From Peronospora farinosa (Eukaryota > Oomycota > Peronosporomycetes > Peronosporales > Peronosporaceae): 64,000 nucleotides of DNA. Numbering within the stretch: the stretch's first letter is position 1; each line of letters opens with the position of its first letter. The notes beneath the pieces are model-generated. The model was not told the DNA's origin and ran no database searches. It saw nothing but the letters and a program-made list of their open reading frames with translations. Below, one piece after another: positions 21,901 through 32,325 of the stretch. The DNA lies in contig CANTFK010000891.1 of the NCBI GenBank assembly GCA_947646735.1, forward strand, positions 62,001 to 126,000, given 5' to 3'. Made by a program: the position numbers and the translations under genes.

Positions 21901-23584
21901 GACGATGTACGGGTGGTTGACGGAAGCAACGCGCTAACGAAAATTGAGACAACGCAGTCGTTGCCTGAGGCTCGAACGCTTTTGAAAATGCTATTCAGTA
22001 TGGCTGTCGATGTGAAGAAGCAAGACCAGCAAAGGGAGCAAGAGCTTGCAAAACAGCAAGTTGAAATGGCAGATCTTGTTCGTCATCTCGAGCAAGAGCG
22101 TGAAAAAACAGCGCAAATAAAGCAGAGTTACGAAGAGTCATTGCAGCGTGTGGTAAACGGAGGAACAAGCCTCGATGGGTCGTCCTCTGCACAGGAGCCG
22201 CTCGACGAGCGTAGTCGCATACTGTTGTCTGTGTCTGAAGAGAGAAACTCGGTACTAAGAAAAAAATGCGAAGAGTTGGAAAGGGTTTCCTCTAGAAGGG
22301 ATCGAGAAAAGCAGTTGATGGAAGATCGTCTTCAGCAGGAACAGCTGGATCTTGCTGCTAGCAGAGATCGTGTCCGATATTTGGAAACCAAGTTAAGAAA
22401 GTTAAGCGCTGTTGCTGTGGTGGCTAGCCAGAAACCAGGTCGGTCGCAAATTCCGGTTTCATCGTCGATTGGAAATAAGTTTGCGGCAGTGTCAAGACAA
22501 ACACAATCGGGACAAACTTCCTGGATCAACGAGTCGGATGGTGATGATGAATATATGGGTGATGAGCCCGATGATGAACATGAGCAGGACGGCAACGAGG
22601 ACGTCCTCATGCAAAGTGATGACGACGACAACGCTCAAATTTCCCGCACAGTCGGTCAAGCTCGCCGCCGTTTTAGGATGGAGTCAGAGAATGTGGGTGG
22701 TAGTAACCTGGATCTTGCGTCGATGTCATTGCAAAAGTCGAGTGCGCTGCTACGTAACGGCAGCGAAGAGTATGGTTTGCATGGAGATGATAGAGATGAT
22801 GCAACCTCACCGCATATGGGTAGCGATGATTCTTCTGCCACGTCCAAATCCATTTTCTCGCGACTATCTAACCCTACGAATTTCACGGGTATTCACAAGA
22901 ATCGTGTGCAAGAGAGCGTTTCTAAACGTGAAATCCTGCAAAGCCGCTCAGAGCGTAATCGCTCGAGGCGATTGAAGGACAAGGGGCAGCGCAAGTTGCC
23001 GAGGTCCTTCAATGCCCCGACGGAGCAGTTTGTTGGAACTCCCGCAGGCTTGAAGAATCTACCTTCTATCAAGAGCAACTCGGTTTTACAGGTGCTCGCT
23101 AATATGAAGCGCGAGAACGAGTCAGAACAATACGTCAGCAGCTCTTCTGGCTTGCGGCAGCCGATGTCCTACGTTACTACAGACCGTCCACGTGATAACT
23201 ACGATTGCGACGACAATGAGCTTATGGCGTTAGGCAAAGATGCCTTTGGCACGATACCCCCCTCAAGCTCCGCAGGGTGATGTATACTCTCGTCTGGCGG
23301 GTCAATACACGGCCTCTGCCAAAAACAAGCGCCACCACGTGAACACTGCTGTCCGCCGCGAGAAGGGAGGTGAAGCAAAAGGCTTAGGAAAGGACAAGTT
23401 GCATGGAATCGACGTGAAAGAGAACGTGTACGTCGTAGACCAGCACGGAGGCAGCGAAGATGCTAATTACACAGGGAGCGAAGACGAGCGCAGCTATGAT
23501 CCACTTCTCGGTGGAGACAGCCTCATCAAGCAGGTTCATGACAGTTATCAGGAGCGCATAGCCCAGCGAAACGCCGATGTCTAA
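18955..23584 (+). CDS. Kinesin-4-type motor protein, apparent frameshift near the C-terminus
   Basis: The likely start is ATG 19015 (MTDDDAASVRVAVRIRP); the frame is open from 18955 without ATG support. Motor domain about residues 8-360: P-loop GQTGSGKT (86-93), switch I SSRSHAIF, switch II DLAGSER, and a sequence most like KIF4/KIF21 (kinesin-4). Long coiled coils follow, with Glu/Lys-rich heptads to about residue 1130, then a low-complexity Ser/Asp-rich tail. The frame stops with TGA at 23278-23280, but the next frame is open from 23240 to 23584 with a conserved-looking tail (DVYSRLAGQY). The switch falls in a run of six C at about 23256-23261: removing one C would join them into about 1520 aa. 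Either an assembly or real indel, or less likely an unannotated intron. The role is microtubule transport, chromatin or cilium length. Confidence 0.9.
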
Positions 23585-23788
23585 AAGCTATTCCGACAAC
23601 CTGTGTGTGAATAAACCAACAGGTGCCGCATACATAACCAATGCGTTTGGATAGAGAACATAGCCGTCAATAATACATACGAAGAGTGTATCAACCAGAT
23701 AAAAGTTGTTAATGCTCGGAAAACATGCAACTTCAGTAGACTTCCAAGCTAAAATGTAGCACGTATAATGTAAACGCAAGCAAAAGCT

Positions 23789-24543
23789 TCACGCACGATC
23801 TAGTATCTCTTGTTTGACGGAGAGATACTGTTGGTACGTGAGCTTGTGAATAGAGCTGCGGTAGCGTGTGACGCTGATACTTTTCAACATTGCTTCAGTG
23901 ACACTGCGACGATATCCTGCTTTCCTCATAAGAGACGTGACTGTCTCGACATGAGTCCAGTCTTGTTCACGAGCGACTTGCGGCAAGTACGTGGCACTAT
24001 ACTCTTTACCGCGCAAGTCACTGAACTCGATGATGATCCCGTGTGTGCCAATCTATTTCAATCAATGAACAGCAACCGGACAAAAACAGACCAAGTATCA
24101 AATTGACTGGTTTTCATACAAATGTCAAGGTAATGAATGCATCTACCTCCCAGTCATCGTAGCTCTTGGCGTCCTCATAGTCAATGAGCAACGACACGGA
24201 GCAGTGCAAACGCTGTAGCTCCTGCGGCCCGATGGGGCCAAATCGGCGATCACGCAACGCACTCTTGAACGTAAAATCACGTAGATTGCGCAATCTTGTG
24301 GGCGCCAGCGTCCCAATGCAACCACGTAAGTGGATTCCGCCGTGCTCCTCGATCTCCCACGTCACAAATAGCGGACTGTCGAATGGTTAATCGAGTTATA
24401 GAGACTGATTAAACGATAGAGAAGGTGAGAACAGGTGCATACTATTCCTGCTGTACGTCGAAGAAAGGTGTCGGCTCTACGTCGTCATTGAAGTGTGACT
24501 GGAGCGTGTCAAAGCAGTATACGACCATCGCGGCGCTGGCCAT
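23789..24543 (-). CDS. AMMECR1: AMMECR1 family protein
   Basis: Three exons read on the minus strand: 24443-24543, 24147-24375, 23789-24052; phases close to 197 aa. The AMMECR1 domain is complete: VVYCFDTL at the N-terminus, PLFVTWEI across intron 1, the family hallmark LRGCIGT, FKSALRDRRF, CSVSLLIDYEDA, then GTHGIIIEF across intron 2 and TYLPQVAREQDW and TRYRS near the end. The match to human AMMECR1 extends over the whole length. Human AMMECR1 is a conserved nuclear protein of unclear biochemical role; a catalytic or RNA-related function has been proposed from the LRGCIGT motif. Donors are GTATGC and GTAGAT. It lies convergent to the kinesin gene, 204 bp apart. Confidence 0.93.
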
Positions 24544-25154
24544 TTTAGTTTTTCTGCGTACTTAGCTGAGCTCGCACGTCAATCTTCAATATGCGTACTT
24601 AGCTCATCCTTTGATGTAGATTGAAGTGCGAGGGCAGCCCAGCCAAGTGCGCATATTGAGGCGACCAAATTTTATCGTCAGACCTAGGATAGGATGTGTA
24701 CACCAAGAATTTTCTAGTTGCGATTTTATGTAGCGAGCACGGCTATGGATCGATTTATTGATAAACAGGCACCGCATGACTCATCGCATCGGCTGACGAC
24801 AGCAAAGCCCACTTGGTGATCTACTAGAATCCGGATGGATCGAATCGGATGAGCTTTGTGATCCCAGCAGCTGGGCCTTACTTAAAGATTACGGGTAGAA
24901 AGAAATACTCGTAAGCGGACGCCGACGACATCCAGAGCGATTTAATCACTGCCTTTGGAATACACGCACCGTATCGCTTCAATTGATATGCCCGAATCAT
25001 CTGGTGGGGTGGCGAGTCATGGACGTGCTATGTCGCATCCTAAGACTACGTGGTGGTGGACAATCTTACAGTTACTTAGATGCATTTATATGAGGATATG
25101 GGCCCCTAAGCTTTTACGACTAACTTAATTGGTATCATAATGAGGAAGGTCTCT
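24544..25154. repeat. Intergenic with a short interleaved repeat cluster
   Basis: Between two minus-strand genes. From about 24556 to 24660 sequence blocks occur in the order B-A-B-A'-B', where A' and B' are near-complements: GCTCGCACGTCAATCT against AGATTGAAGTGCGAGG, and TCAATATGCGTACTTAGCT against AGCCAAGTGCGCATATTGA. Arms are interleaved, not nested. The cluster sits immediately upstream of the AMMECR1 start. The rest (24660-25154) shows no feature. Confidence 0.5.
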
Positions 25155-25946
25155 TTAGTCTTGCCGCGCCCCGTGACGAATGCACACTCCACGACGTACA
25201 GCACCCTTTTCGCAGCCTTCTTCTCGACAGCGGCGTCCGCCGCCGTGAGAGACGCAGAGGTGGCCGCCCACGGCGCTCTTGGAACACGTAATGACTTCAC
25301 ACCTCCTGCCACCACCATGGGCAATACAGAGGCCACCTTTTAGCGCTGTCTTGGAGCACGTGAGCTTGCTGCAGCGCTTGCCACCACCGTGCGCGGAGCA
25401 CAGTCCGCCAGCCAGTGCAGATTTGGAACACCCTTTTTCACGGCAGCGCTTGCCGCCCCCATGGGCGATACAGTAGCCACCTTCCTTGGCGCTCTTGATG
25501 CAGCCATCGTGACGACACCGTCGCCCGCCACCGTGCGAGATACAAAATCCTCCAGTCTTGGCACACTTGCGGCAATCGGGCACTTTGCAGAGCCGACTGG
25601 GTTTGTGGAACTCGCAGAACGCACCGAAGCGGCTGTTGGCCGAGCGATAGCAGTTCTTCTTGGAGCAAACGACGTTTCCGGTGTGCGGGACACTTATAAA
25701 GGGAGTGTGGTGCACCGGATTCGTGATGAAGCTGAGACTCATGCGCTCACGCTGCACCGGTGTGGAGACTGAGGAGGAGGTGTCGCTGGGCGTCGTGGAG
25801 GTGACACTGGTGGTGTCCGACTCGAATGTCGGGAAGACTAGCGAAAGCTTCCTGGGCTCAAAGGTCGGTGGATGGCACAGCTCTAGAGGAAATTGTGCAC
25901 GGTGGTGCATGACACCGCGTAGCATCGAGTCGGTAAGCTGGAACAT
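25155..25946 (-). CDS. Tandem Cys/His-repeat zinc-finger protein (WRKY19-like type)
   Basis: Single exon, ATG at 25946, 263 aa. Residues about 1-90 are Ser/Thr-rich without a fold seen. The rest is seven tandem units of about 24 residues built on C-x4-C-x(8-9)-C-x3-H, with the link HGGG(R/K)RC between most units (five HGGG copies; the first unit has HKPS, the last HGAR). Such repeats are very common in oomycete genomes and are often labelled 'WRKY transcription factor 19' because a plant protein shares the repeat; they carry no WRKY domain. Regular Cys/His spacing implies zinc binding; the ligand (DNA, RNA or protein) is unknown. No signal peptide is seen, so it is probably intracellular. It ends in TAA at 25155-25157. 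Confidence 0.85.
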   Translation of the reverse strand: MFQLTDSMLRGVMHHRAQFPLELCHPPTFEPRKLSLVFPTFESDTTSVTSTTPSDTSSSVSTPVQRERMSLSFITNPVHHTPFISVPHTGNVVCSKKNCYRSANSRFGAFCEFHKPSRLCKVPDCRKCAKTGGFCISHGGGRRCRHDGCIKSAKEGGYCIAHGGGKRCREKGCSKSALAGGLCSAHGGGKRCSKLTCSKTALKGGLCIAHGGGRRCEVITCSKSAVGGHLCVSHGGGRRCREEGCEKGAVRRGVCIRHGARQD

Positions 25947-27697
25947 GCTTTCGGTATGTAGAATATGAGGTGACTACAGAGCGGAGCTGCGTCTGTGGCC
26001 GAGACTTAACGAGAATTGGGCACTTTTGGTAATGAGCGAGCTGCAGGCGCGACTCAGGACAAAGAGAGGTCGTTGGTGGACGACCCGATTCCGAGCCCGA
26101 AGTAAGCAGGTTGTGTTGCCATCTGCCGCTCACGGTTCAAGCGAACGGCTGGGCTTGTTCTAACTCACACAACCGTGTGCGTGGCGGTTCGAAAAAGGCC
26201 CGCGCCCCGTCTGGAGCAGACACTTGTTTGCGGACAGAGCTGACGTTTGCGGCGCGTGTAACGTAGATACGTAGCATTTTATTTAAGTGGCGACAGCCAC
26301 GAAGAGCACCAATTGACAAGCTGTTGCGTGGTGGTCCATGTTCTTTCATAGTCAACCGAAGGCATGGAAAGGTGGCGCTCCCGTTGCTTGAACTATTTCT
26401 CCCTGTCATGGAGTTTTCGGTTCGTTTGCGTCGAAGATTTGCAGCAGCATATCATGCGGTGAGAAGTACTAGTGCTCTATGGAAACAATAGTCGGAAACT
26501 GCGATGGCCAAGTCTCACTTTTTATGGTTAATGTGACGTTGCAGTTAGTGGATGACTTTTACTCAAACGCAAAACAGCTACAATCTCTCTGAACGAAATG
26601 CGGGACATACGTGGGACTAGAGTCTTCTTGTCTTGTCGGATCGACACACGAGAAATGAAAGTCATTATTCGATCATCGTTACCAAACCAGCCAGCGCCAG
26701 TTGGCTCGGCTGCAGCACGCGCACGTTGCAGTCGACAAGCGCACGAAAGATGCCGCTGTCAATCGGCACCGGCTATTGCTGGCAGCCTGCCTTACAAAAT
26801 CGTGACGAATCCCGCAGACACATGAGAAATCCTACATGCACTTGTCGATCAATCGGCGCGCGTCTTTACTGTTTAGAGTGGGAGCCGGTTCTGGTCGGGC
26901 ATCGTGCCACTGCGACGCGAATGAACTTTTTTGACAAGCGCAGTCTTTGTAACGGCAAACACATGAGATTGTACACAATGGGTAACAACAGACAGTATGG
27001 AGAATTTACCTCTGCGGGAACAGTTGGTGCCCGAAATCAGCGCATTCCGCTGGTCGTTACGTGTGTGTCTGGGTGCATTCGGTATTGGTAATATATCAAT
27101 ATATTTAGTAATGGTAAATATACCGCAGATTATTTGTGAGTCATCCACGGTGGGAACTCAGGCACGTCGTTCATTTGGACTAACCATCTTCGCGCTGGTG
27201 CCAATTTGCATCTTTTCTACCAGTAAAATGAACAGAATAATGCCGTAACGAACGTTGGTCCATGCGATTTTGCGTTATTCATGGTCAACATAACAAAAAA
27301 TAGGATCAGCATTACGCAAACGTCCTGAGTAGAACTGAATGGACGAATTTGGTTTGTTTCGCGGACCTTGTCCGGGTATTTTGGCACCTTAGCTTGGCGA
27401 ACGGGATGGACCGTTCGCCAAGACAAGCTTAGTCGTATGGCTCATTAGCGACTTGACATTCATACCCGCAAGTACGTAAAACTTCTCGATATCAAATAAT
27501 TCGACAAATGTGAAAATGTGCTCCATCTGCACCTGTCCTGCTTGCAAATGTATATCCTTTCGTTTCAGCACCTACAAATTGCGGGTCTTTGCATGGAAGT
27601 CTTATTTCAAAGCGTGTTAGAGGAACTACTCGCTATAATGCACGCATTCGAAGTGACTACTGATGGTGGAGACGGATTCCAAGAGAGATTAGCGCAA
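25947..27697. other. Gene-poor stretch, no supported gene
   Basis: 1.75 kb with only short overlapping frames that lack family motifs or coherent splice models. Might contain remnants of old insertions; none could be identified. No RXLR or other secreted effector signature was seen. Confidence 0.45.
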
Positions 27698-28249
27698 ACA
27701 TAAGCAACCGCGATCCTGGTCGGGTTGGGATAACGCCCATCCGAAAGGTTTGAGCTAGCATGATGCTAGTTCAGGCCTTTGACGGATGCTTCCGCGGCAT
27801 CCGTCGGTTTTGGACGGGCCTCTCCCTCTCTCTTCCCCTCACCCTTAGCCGCCAACCAAGCCGCCACGATGTACGCCGCCATGCCCGAAGTCCCGGCATC
27901 TCCGCCTAGGTAAGCTCGCGTAATCCTTTGTTCTCGGTGCAAGCAACACGAGACCCTCCCTGGGTGGGACCTGTTGACAAGATAGACATATAAGGGATCG
28001 AAGCAAGAAACCTACCGCTGGACACCGCCGTCGACTGGCCCCAGTACTTTACCTCCTTCGCCTGTGTGCACAGGATCGTGCAGCCTATTTGGCCTTCAGC
28101 GCGGCGCTTATAGCGCGCGCCACTTAATGGAATCTGGCGAGAGTAGAGAAAATTGTAGAGAATGAGAGATAATCCGATGCATGCGGAAGCTGAGCCAATT
28201 TGGTGGCAAGACGGCTCGCGTAACGCATTTACATACATAAGCAACCGCG
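27698..28249 (+). mobile_element. SINE-like retroposon copy A with 15-bp target-site duplication
   Basis: Element body 27713-28234 (522 bp) is flanked by the direct repeat ACATAAGCAACCGCG at 27698-27712 and 28235-28249. It starts ATCCTGGTCGGGTTGGG and ends with a short ACAT-type tail. A closely similar copy lies at 29339-29888 in the opposite orientation with its own duplication. There is no LTR, no terminal inverted repeat and no long coding frame; variable duplication length (15 and 12 bp) and a simple-repeat tail point to a LINE-mobilised SINE-type element. Pol III boxes were not convincingly found. Confidence 0.7.
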
Positions 28250-29007
28250 TGTTGCCCAATGTCAGTTGACAATAGATACAAGTAAGTGAATTGCAATAGT
28301 AACCAGGTCTTCGATGCAATCTTTTGAAAAAAAATGTTTGAGGAATAAGCTACACAGTATGCCTGACCCGAGTGTGACTATGACACGCTTGATCGAGCAA
28401 CTTCTATCCATAGACCGTCAACTTTTTAGGATCGGGCAGTGTATGATAGTCGTACAGAAATTTTCGCTACAAGAGAATCTGTCTAGATAAAACCTACTTA
28501 AATTGATTACCTCAATAATTTAATTGAATGGCTTAGTCTAAAGCTCGGGACGTATATAATTTTAATAAACCTTTACGATTAAATACTATTAGTCTCGACC
28601 ACTTCATATGTTACTTTTTGAGAGTTAATATTGCCACTACACTTTTACTACTTCCACCACACCATAACTTTTGAATCAGAAACACAACACACCATGTAAC
28701 GGGGTGAGAGCTCCCGTAACCGTTTTGCACTAAAAATATTGGAAATTTAAGAGTAAAGTTAACATGAATGACTTGCATATTAACGCGTGCCAGACGCGTT
28801 TCGGCTACCCCGGGGCCTCGTCAGTGCTTTTATTTTTAATCACAAGTGATAACCACTCTATCATCTTGCTATCTAAGACCTATCACATCCGTAGAAGCAA
28901 CTAGAAGCCTCTAGAACATCCATGTATCCTTGGGAAGGTCGAAGCTCTGGAGTGGTTACCAAGTGCAGCTTGCACTTTGCAATAAATAGGGCGTTAAGGA
29001 AGCGCTC
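28250..29007. other. Repeat-derived spacer before element 2
   Basis: AT-rich, no gene. 28693-29012 starts TGTAACGGGG and ends in GTAACA, so it could be a solo LTR of a third family. No target duplication was found to support this. A GGGGCCTCGTCAGTGC-type motif near 28812 recurs in similar form near 47228. Confidence 0.3.
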
Positions 29008-30178
29008 TGTAACAGGGCATCTAGTTACACGTAAACATTAAGTAATATACTTAATGTAAGGTCTAAAAGTATCCATGATTACTTTTGACCTGTCACTTGG
29101 GTGCGATACACAAATGTGATCCACCCTCGTGAATGTGGTATCCATTTATGGATTCACATGGGAAGGGATGACGCTAGTTGAAGCTAGGCATCTCGACGTC
29201 TCAGAAGGACGTCAGTTGCGATCTTAAATCTAGATTTAAGATCATGCGACAGGATACGCTTCTAAAGAGTCGCGCATCCGAACTATATATATATATATAT
29301 ATATAGCCAATCAGTAGTTAAGTATATATTTAGTTATATGTATGTATGTTAACGCGTTACGCGAGCCGTCTTGCCACCAAAGTGGCTCAACTTCCGCATG
29401 CGTCGGGTTATCTCTCTTCTCTACATTTCTCTCTACTCTCGCCAGGGTTCATTAAGCGGCGCGCGCTATATGCGCCGCGCTGAAGGCCGTCCAGGCTGCA
29501 CGATCTTTTGCACACCGGCAAAGGAGGTGCAGGTCTGGGGCCAGTCGACGGCGGTGTCCAGCGGTAGGTTTCTTGCTTCGATCCCTTGGATGTCTATCTT
29601 GTCAACAGGTCCTACCCAGGGAGGGTCTCTTGTTGCTTGCACCGTGGAACAAAGGATTATGCGAGCGTACCTAAGAGGAGATGCCGGGACTTCGGGACTT
29701 CGGGCGTGGCGGCGTACATCGTGGCGGCTTGACTGGCGGCTGGGGGTGAGAGCGGCAAGAGAGAGGTGTGTAGAGGGAGAGAGGCCCGTCCTAAACTGAC
29801 GGATACCGCGAAGCATCCGTCCAAGGCCTGACTAGCATTAAGCTAGCTCAGGCCTTCCGGGAGGGCGTTACCCCAACCCGACAAGGATTATTTAGTTATA
29901 ATTAATTAAATATAGCTCAGTCTTGAATTTGCTTAAACACCGAAGCACCGCGCACGAGAAGCTGAAGAAGATTCTGCGTGACGCCGGTGACTTCTTGTTT
30001 AGAAATTCGTTGCACTCTCGCTTAAGCGAGAGGCAACTGGTGGTACGACTGCTTAAGCAGTCGACCAACCGCATAATCACCCTCACACGTGAAGGTAAGA
30101 CGGTCTTATCGCTTCCTCGCTTGTGCTGAAGGTGTGTGCTCGTAGTACGAGGCAACTTCGTAGAAGTGCCCGTCTACA
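29008..30178 (+). repeat. 5' LTR of Ty3/Gypsy element 2, split by a SINE-like insertion
   Basis: Matches 37078-37682 over its whole length once the 562 bp of insertion plus duplication are removed (about 609 against 605 bp). Both copies begin TGT(A/G)ACAGGG and end CTACA. By eye they differ by a dozen or more substitutions in the first 310 bp, so insertion is not recent. A 21-bp palindrome (29035-29055), a perfect 24-bp palindrome (29220-29243) and an (AT)n run at about 29284-29305 lie inside. No matching 5-bp duplication was found at the outer ends (CGCTC on the left). Confidence 0.85.
29327..29900 (-). mobile_element. SINE-like retroposon copy B with 12-bp target-site duplication, nested in the 5' LTR
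   Basis: Element body 29339-29888 (550 bp), in reverse orientation to copy A, is flanked by TATTTAGTTATA at 29327-29338 and 29889-29900. The uninterrupted target is visible in the 3' LTR at about 37392-37403 (ATATTTAGTTATA followed by ATTAATTAAAT), which proves the exact insertion point. The plus-strand left end is a TGTA-type tail. The insertion happened after element 2 formed its two LTRs. Confidence 0.85.
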
Positions 30179-30180
30179 CT

Positions 30181-30195
30181 TGGTAGCACTAGTAG
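30181..30195 (+). promoter_or_regulatory. Candidate primer-binding site of element 2
   Basis: TGGTAGCACTAGTAG starts two bases after the LTR end. A TGG start matches the CCA 3' end of a tRNA, as usual for Ty3/Gypsy elements; which tRNA was not determined. Confidence 0.5.
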
Positions 30196-30237
30196 TCCTT
30201 CCCACGACCCGTCTCTCTGAGCGTGCGTGTGGTTGAC

Positions 30238-31319
30238 ATGGTCCTTAATATGGACTGGAGTGACTTCCCTCACCTTTCCCAACACCATATGGAGTTGGCA
30301 GAGCTTATGGCGCAGGGAATTGGTGAACAAGCCCTGGTCAATCTCTTGCATTGTCCTCCTGAGCAACATGTTGCTCAGTTGGAGCAATTTGAGGAGTTTG
30401 TGCTCGGACAGCGTAGAAACGCGTCCGAGGTAAACAGCCAAGCTACGGCTGAGTCCATCAATAAGACTCAGGATGAGCTTAGGCTTAAGCAGGCATGGAA
30501 TGAGGCGCTCTACAGAACTGTTGAGACGCTCTCTGCCCGACCTGCTCAACCGAGGCCCATTCGGATGGACCCTCCGAAGTTCGATGGAACTAGCCCTCAC
30601 ACGATTGTTCACTGGCTATTAGCAGTTGAGCAATGTGGAGTGGCGCAGATCATCGAAGACGACACCAGAATGGTGTCGTATGCCATGTCCAACTTGCGTG
30701 GCAAAGCGTCAGAGTGGGCATACTCTGCGCTGATGGCAAATGCTGATGCGTTTCCATCATGGGCGATCTTTAAAACAAAGATTCGTGCCATGTATCAGCC
30801 GCCTAACAACGAAGTGTTGCTTATGACGCGCTTCTTTGGAGCACGACAGGCGAAACGCTCTCTGCAAGAATTCGTGCAGGAGTTGCGTTCGCTGCCGGCG
30901 TCCATTGATGGGGAGCCAATAACGGAACGTATCAAGGTAGCCACGTTCATGAATGGACTTAGGCATGGCCCATCGCGTCAGGCCCTTTTTAGAAAGGTGC
31001 CAGCGACGATGGAAGAGACAATTGACATTGCCTTAGTTGAGGAGCAATCCTACAACAGCGCCTCGGCGACAGCTTATTATAAGCCGTCGTCCGAGAAGTC
31101 TAATGTCACTCCATGGAGTTAGGCAATGCAGACGTGATCTGCTACAAGTGCGGCAAGCGAGACCATATGATGGCTCGCTGCTATGCCAAAATTGCTGCTG
31201 GTGCTAAGGCAGCCAGCAAAAGGTCTCCCAACCCGAAGGGAGGTGCGAAAAACCAGCGTGCACGACGCACGGGTTCATCACCTGCCCAAGATGGGTCGGG
31301 AAATGGGGGAGCGCAGTAG
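30238..31319 (+). pseudogene. Gag of element 2 (one frame change before the zinc knuckle)
   Basis: The first ATG after the primer site is at 30238. Gag capsid features are well kept: PPKFDGTSPHTIVHWLLAVE, NLRGKASEWAYSALM, TRFFGARQAKRSLQEFVQEL and FMNGLRHG. The frame stops at 31120-31122 (TAG) and the zinc-knuckle part continues in another frame from about 31113 with CYKCGKRDHMMARC, an intact CX2CX4HX4C, then a basic tail to TAG at 31317-31319. One small indel at about 31.1 kb explains this. It shares clear similarity with the minus-strand Gag relic at 9540-10500. Confidence 0.85.
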
Positions 31320-31428
31320 GGGCGGGATGCCCTACTATCGCGGACTCTTAAGCTACCCCTAAGTTCAGAGTGATCGAACAAATGGGTCGCATAGCCCCTG
31401 AGGTTCCGAAAGGTCGGACTTCAATCCT

Positions 31429-32325
31429 TTGGTCTATAGCGCTCGAGTACGAGGCTATGACCAAGTGATGGCCCTTCTCGTGGATTCAGGTGCATCACAA
31501 AACTTTGTGAAACTCGCGGCTCTAAAAAAGAGACCGGCGAGTTATGAGTCGCTTTGCCAGGATGGCAAGCGAGAAGAGGCGATCGTTCGTTTAGCGAACG
31601 GCGCGCTCGTCAAATCGGAGGGAGTTCAAGTTGAACTCGCCTTCAGTTTCATTGACTTCTCTTGTAAAGAGAAGTTCACAGTGCTAGGTATGGAGAGTCC
31701 GTATGACCTTATCCTAGGCATTCCTTGTTTGGCTAAACACCAACCATGGATAGACTGGCGTACACGCACAGTCGCTAGCTCTACGCAAGACACCGGAAAG
31801 GATGTGCTCTTGCGAGAGGCTTATGTGACTGATGCTGTGTCCAACACAGTCGAGGGTGCGATGACGGTATGTCAATCGGCACCAGGTACTACCCAGCTCG
31901 AAAGGAGTGGTGTAGTTGAAAGTGCACTGGCGGAAAGCCAGGTGACACATATTCCTACCCAGGTCGAAGAGACTGGTGTAGTAAATGAGGCGATGACAAG
32001 TAGTCATGCGTCCAATGATCCTGCACAGAGTCAAGGGCCTGTGGCAGTTGATGGTGGGCTGACAGGAAGTCAAGCGCCACAGGAACCGGCACAGAGCCAT
32101 GAGCCTGGTGCGGTTGGAAGGAGTGCGTTGGCTTATACAGCAACGACACCTTCTTCCAGGTCAAAGGTCGTGGTGACTCGAAGAACGAGCACCAGAAGTA
32201 TTACAAAAGATCAAGGGCACGTCGAAACGAGTGACCCTTGGATCCGTCTCGGTCCAAGAGGACGGACCTACGAACGAGTTGTTCGAGGCCGTCGAAGACA
32301 AAATGTCGGAGGCATCCTCAGTTGA
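31429..32325 (+). pseudogene. Retropepsin-type protease region of element 2
   Basis: The active-site motif LLVDSGASQNFV (D-S-G, about 31470-31500) and the later LILGIPCLAKH (about 31708-31735) identify the aspartic protease. The long Ser/Thr/Gln-rich stretch after it (about 31850-32150) contains loosely repeated SQ-rich peptides and probably links PR to RT. The frame has no ATG near its left end and is part of the polyprotein. It overlaps the RT frame from 32231, so a frame change lies at about 32.25-32.32 kb. Confidence 0.8.

Noticed and set aside
26598..27091. Overlapping plus-strand frames of 75 and 152 codons as possible genes
   Set aside because: No domain, no splice support, no compositional bias and many Arg/Ser residues typical of chance frames. 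No secretion signal or RXLR motif.
27906..28319. Minus-strand frame of 137 codons similar to a plus-strand frame at 29371-29799
   Set aside because: The similarity is simply the two SINE-like copies at the DNA level; the frames have different ends and no known domain.
28693..29012. Solo LTR starting TGTAACGGGG and ending GTAACA
   Set aside because: No target-site duplication, and its right end overlaps the first bases of the element 2 LTR. Not strong enough to annotate as an LTR.
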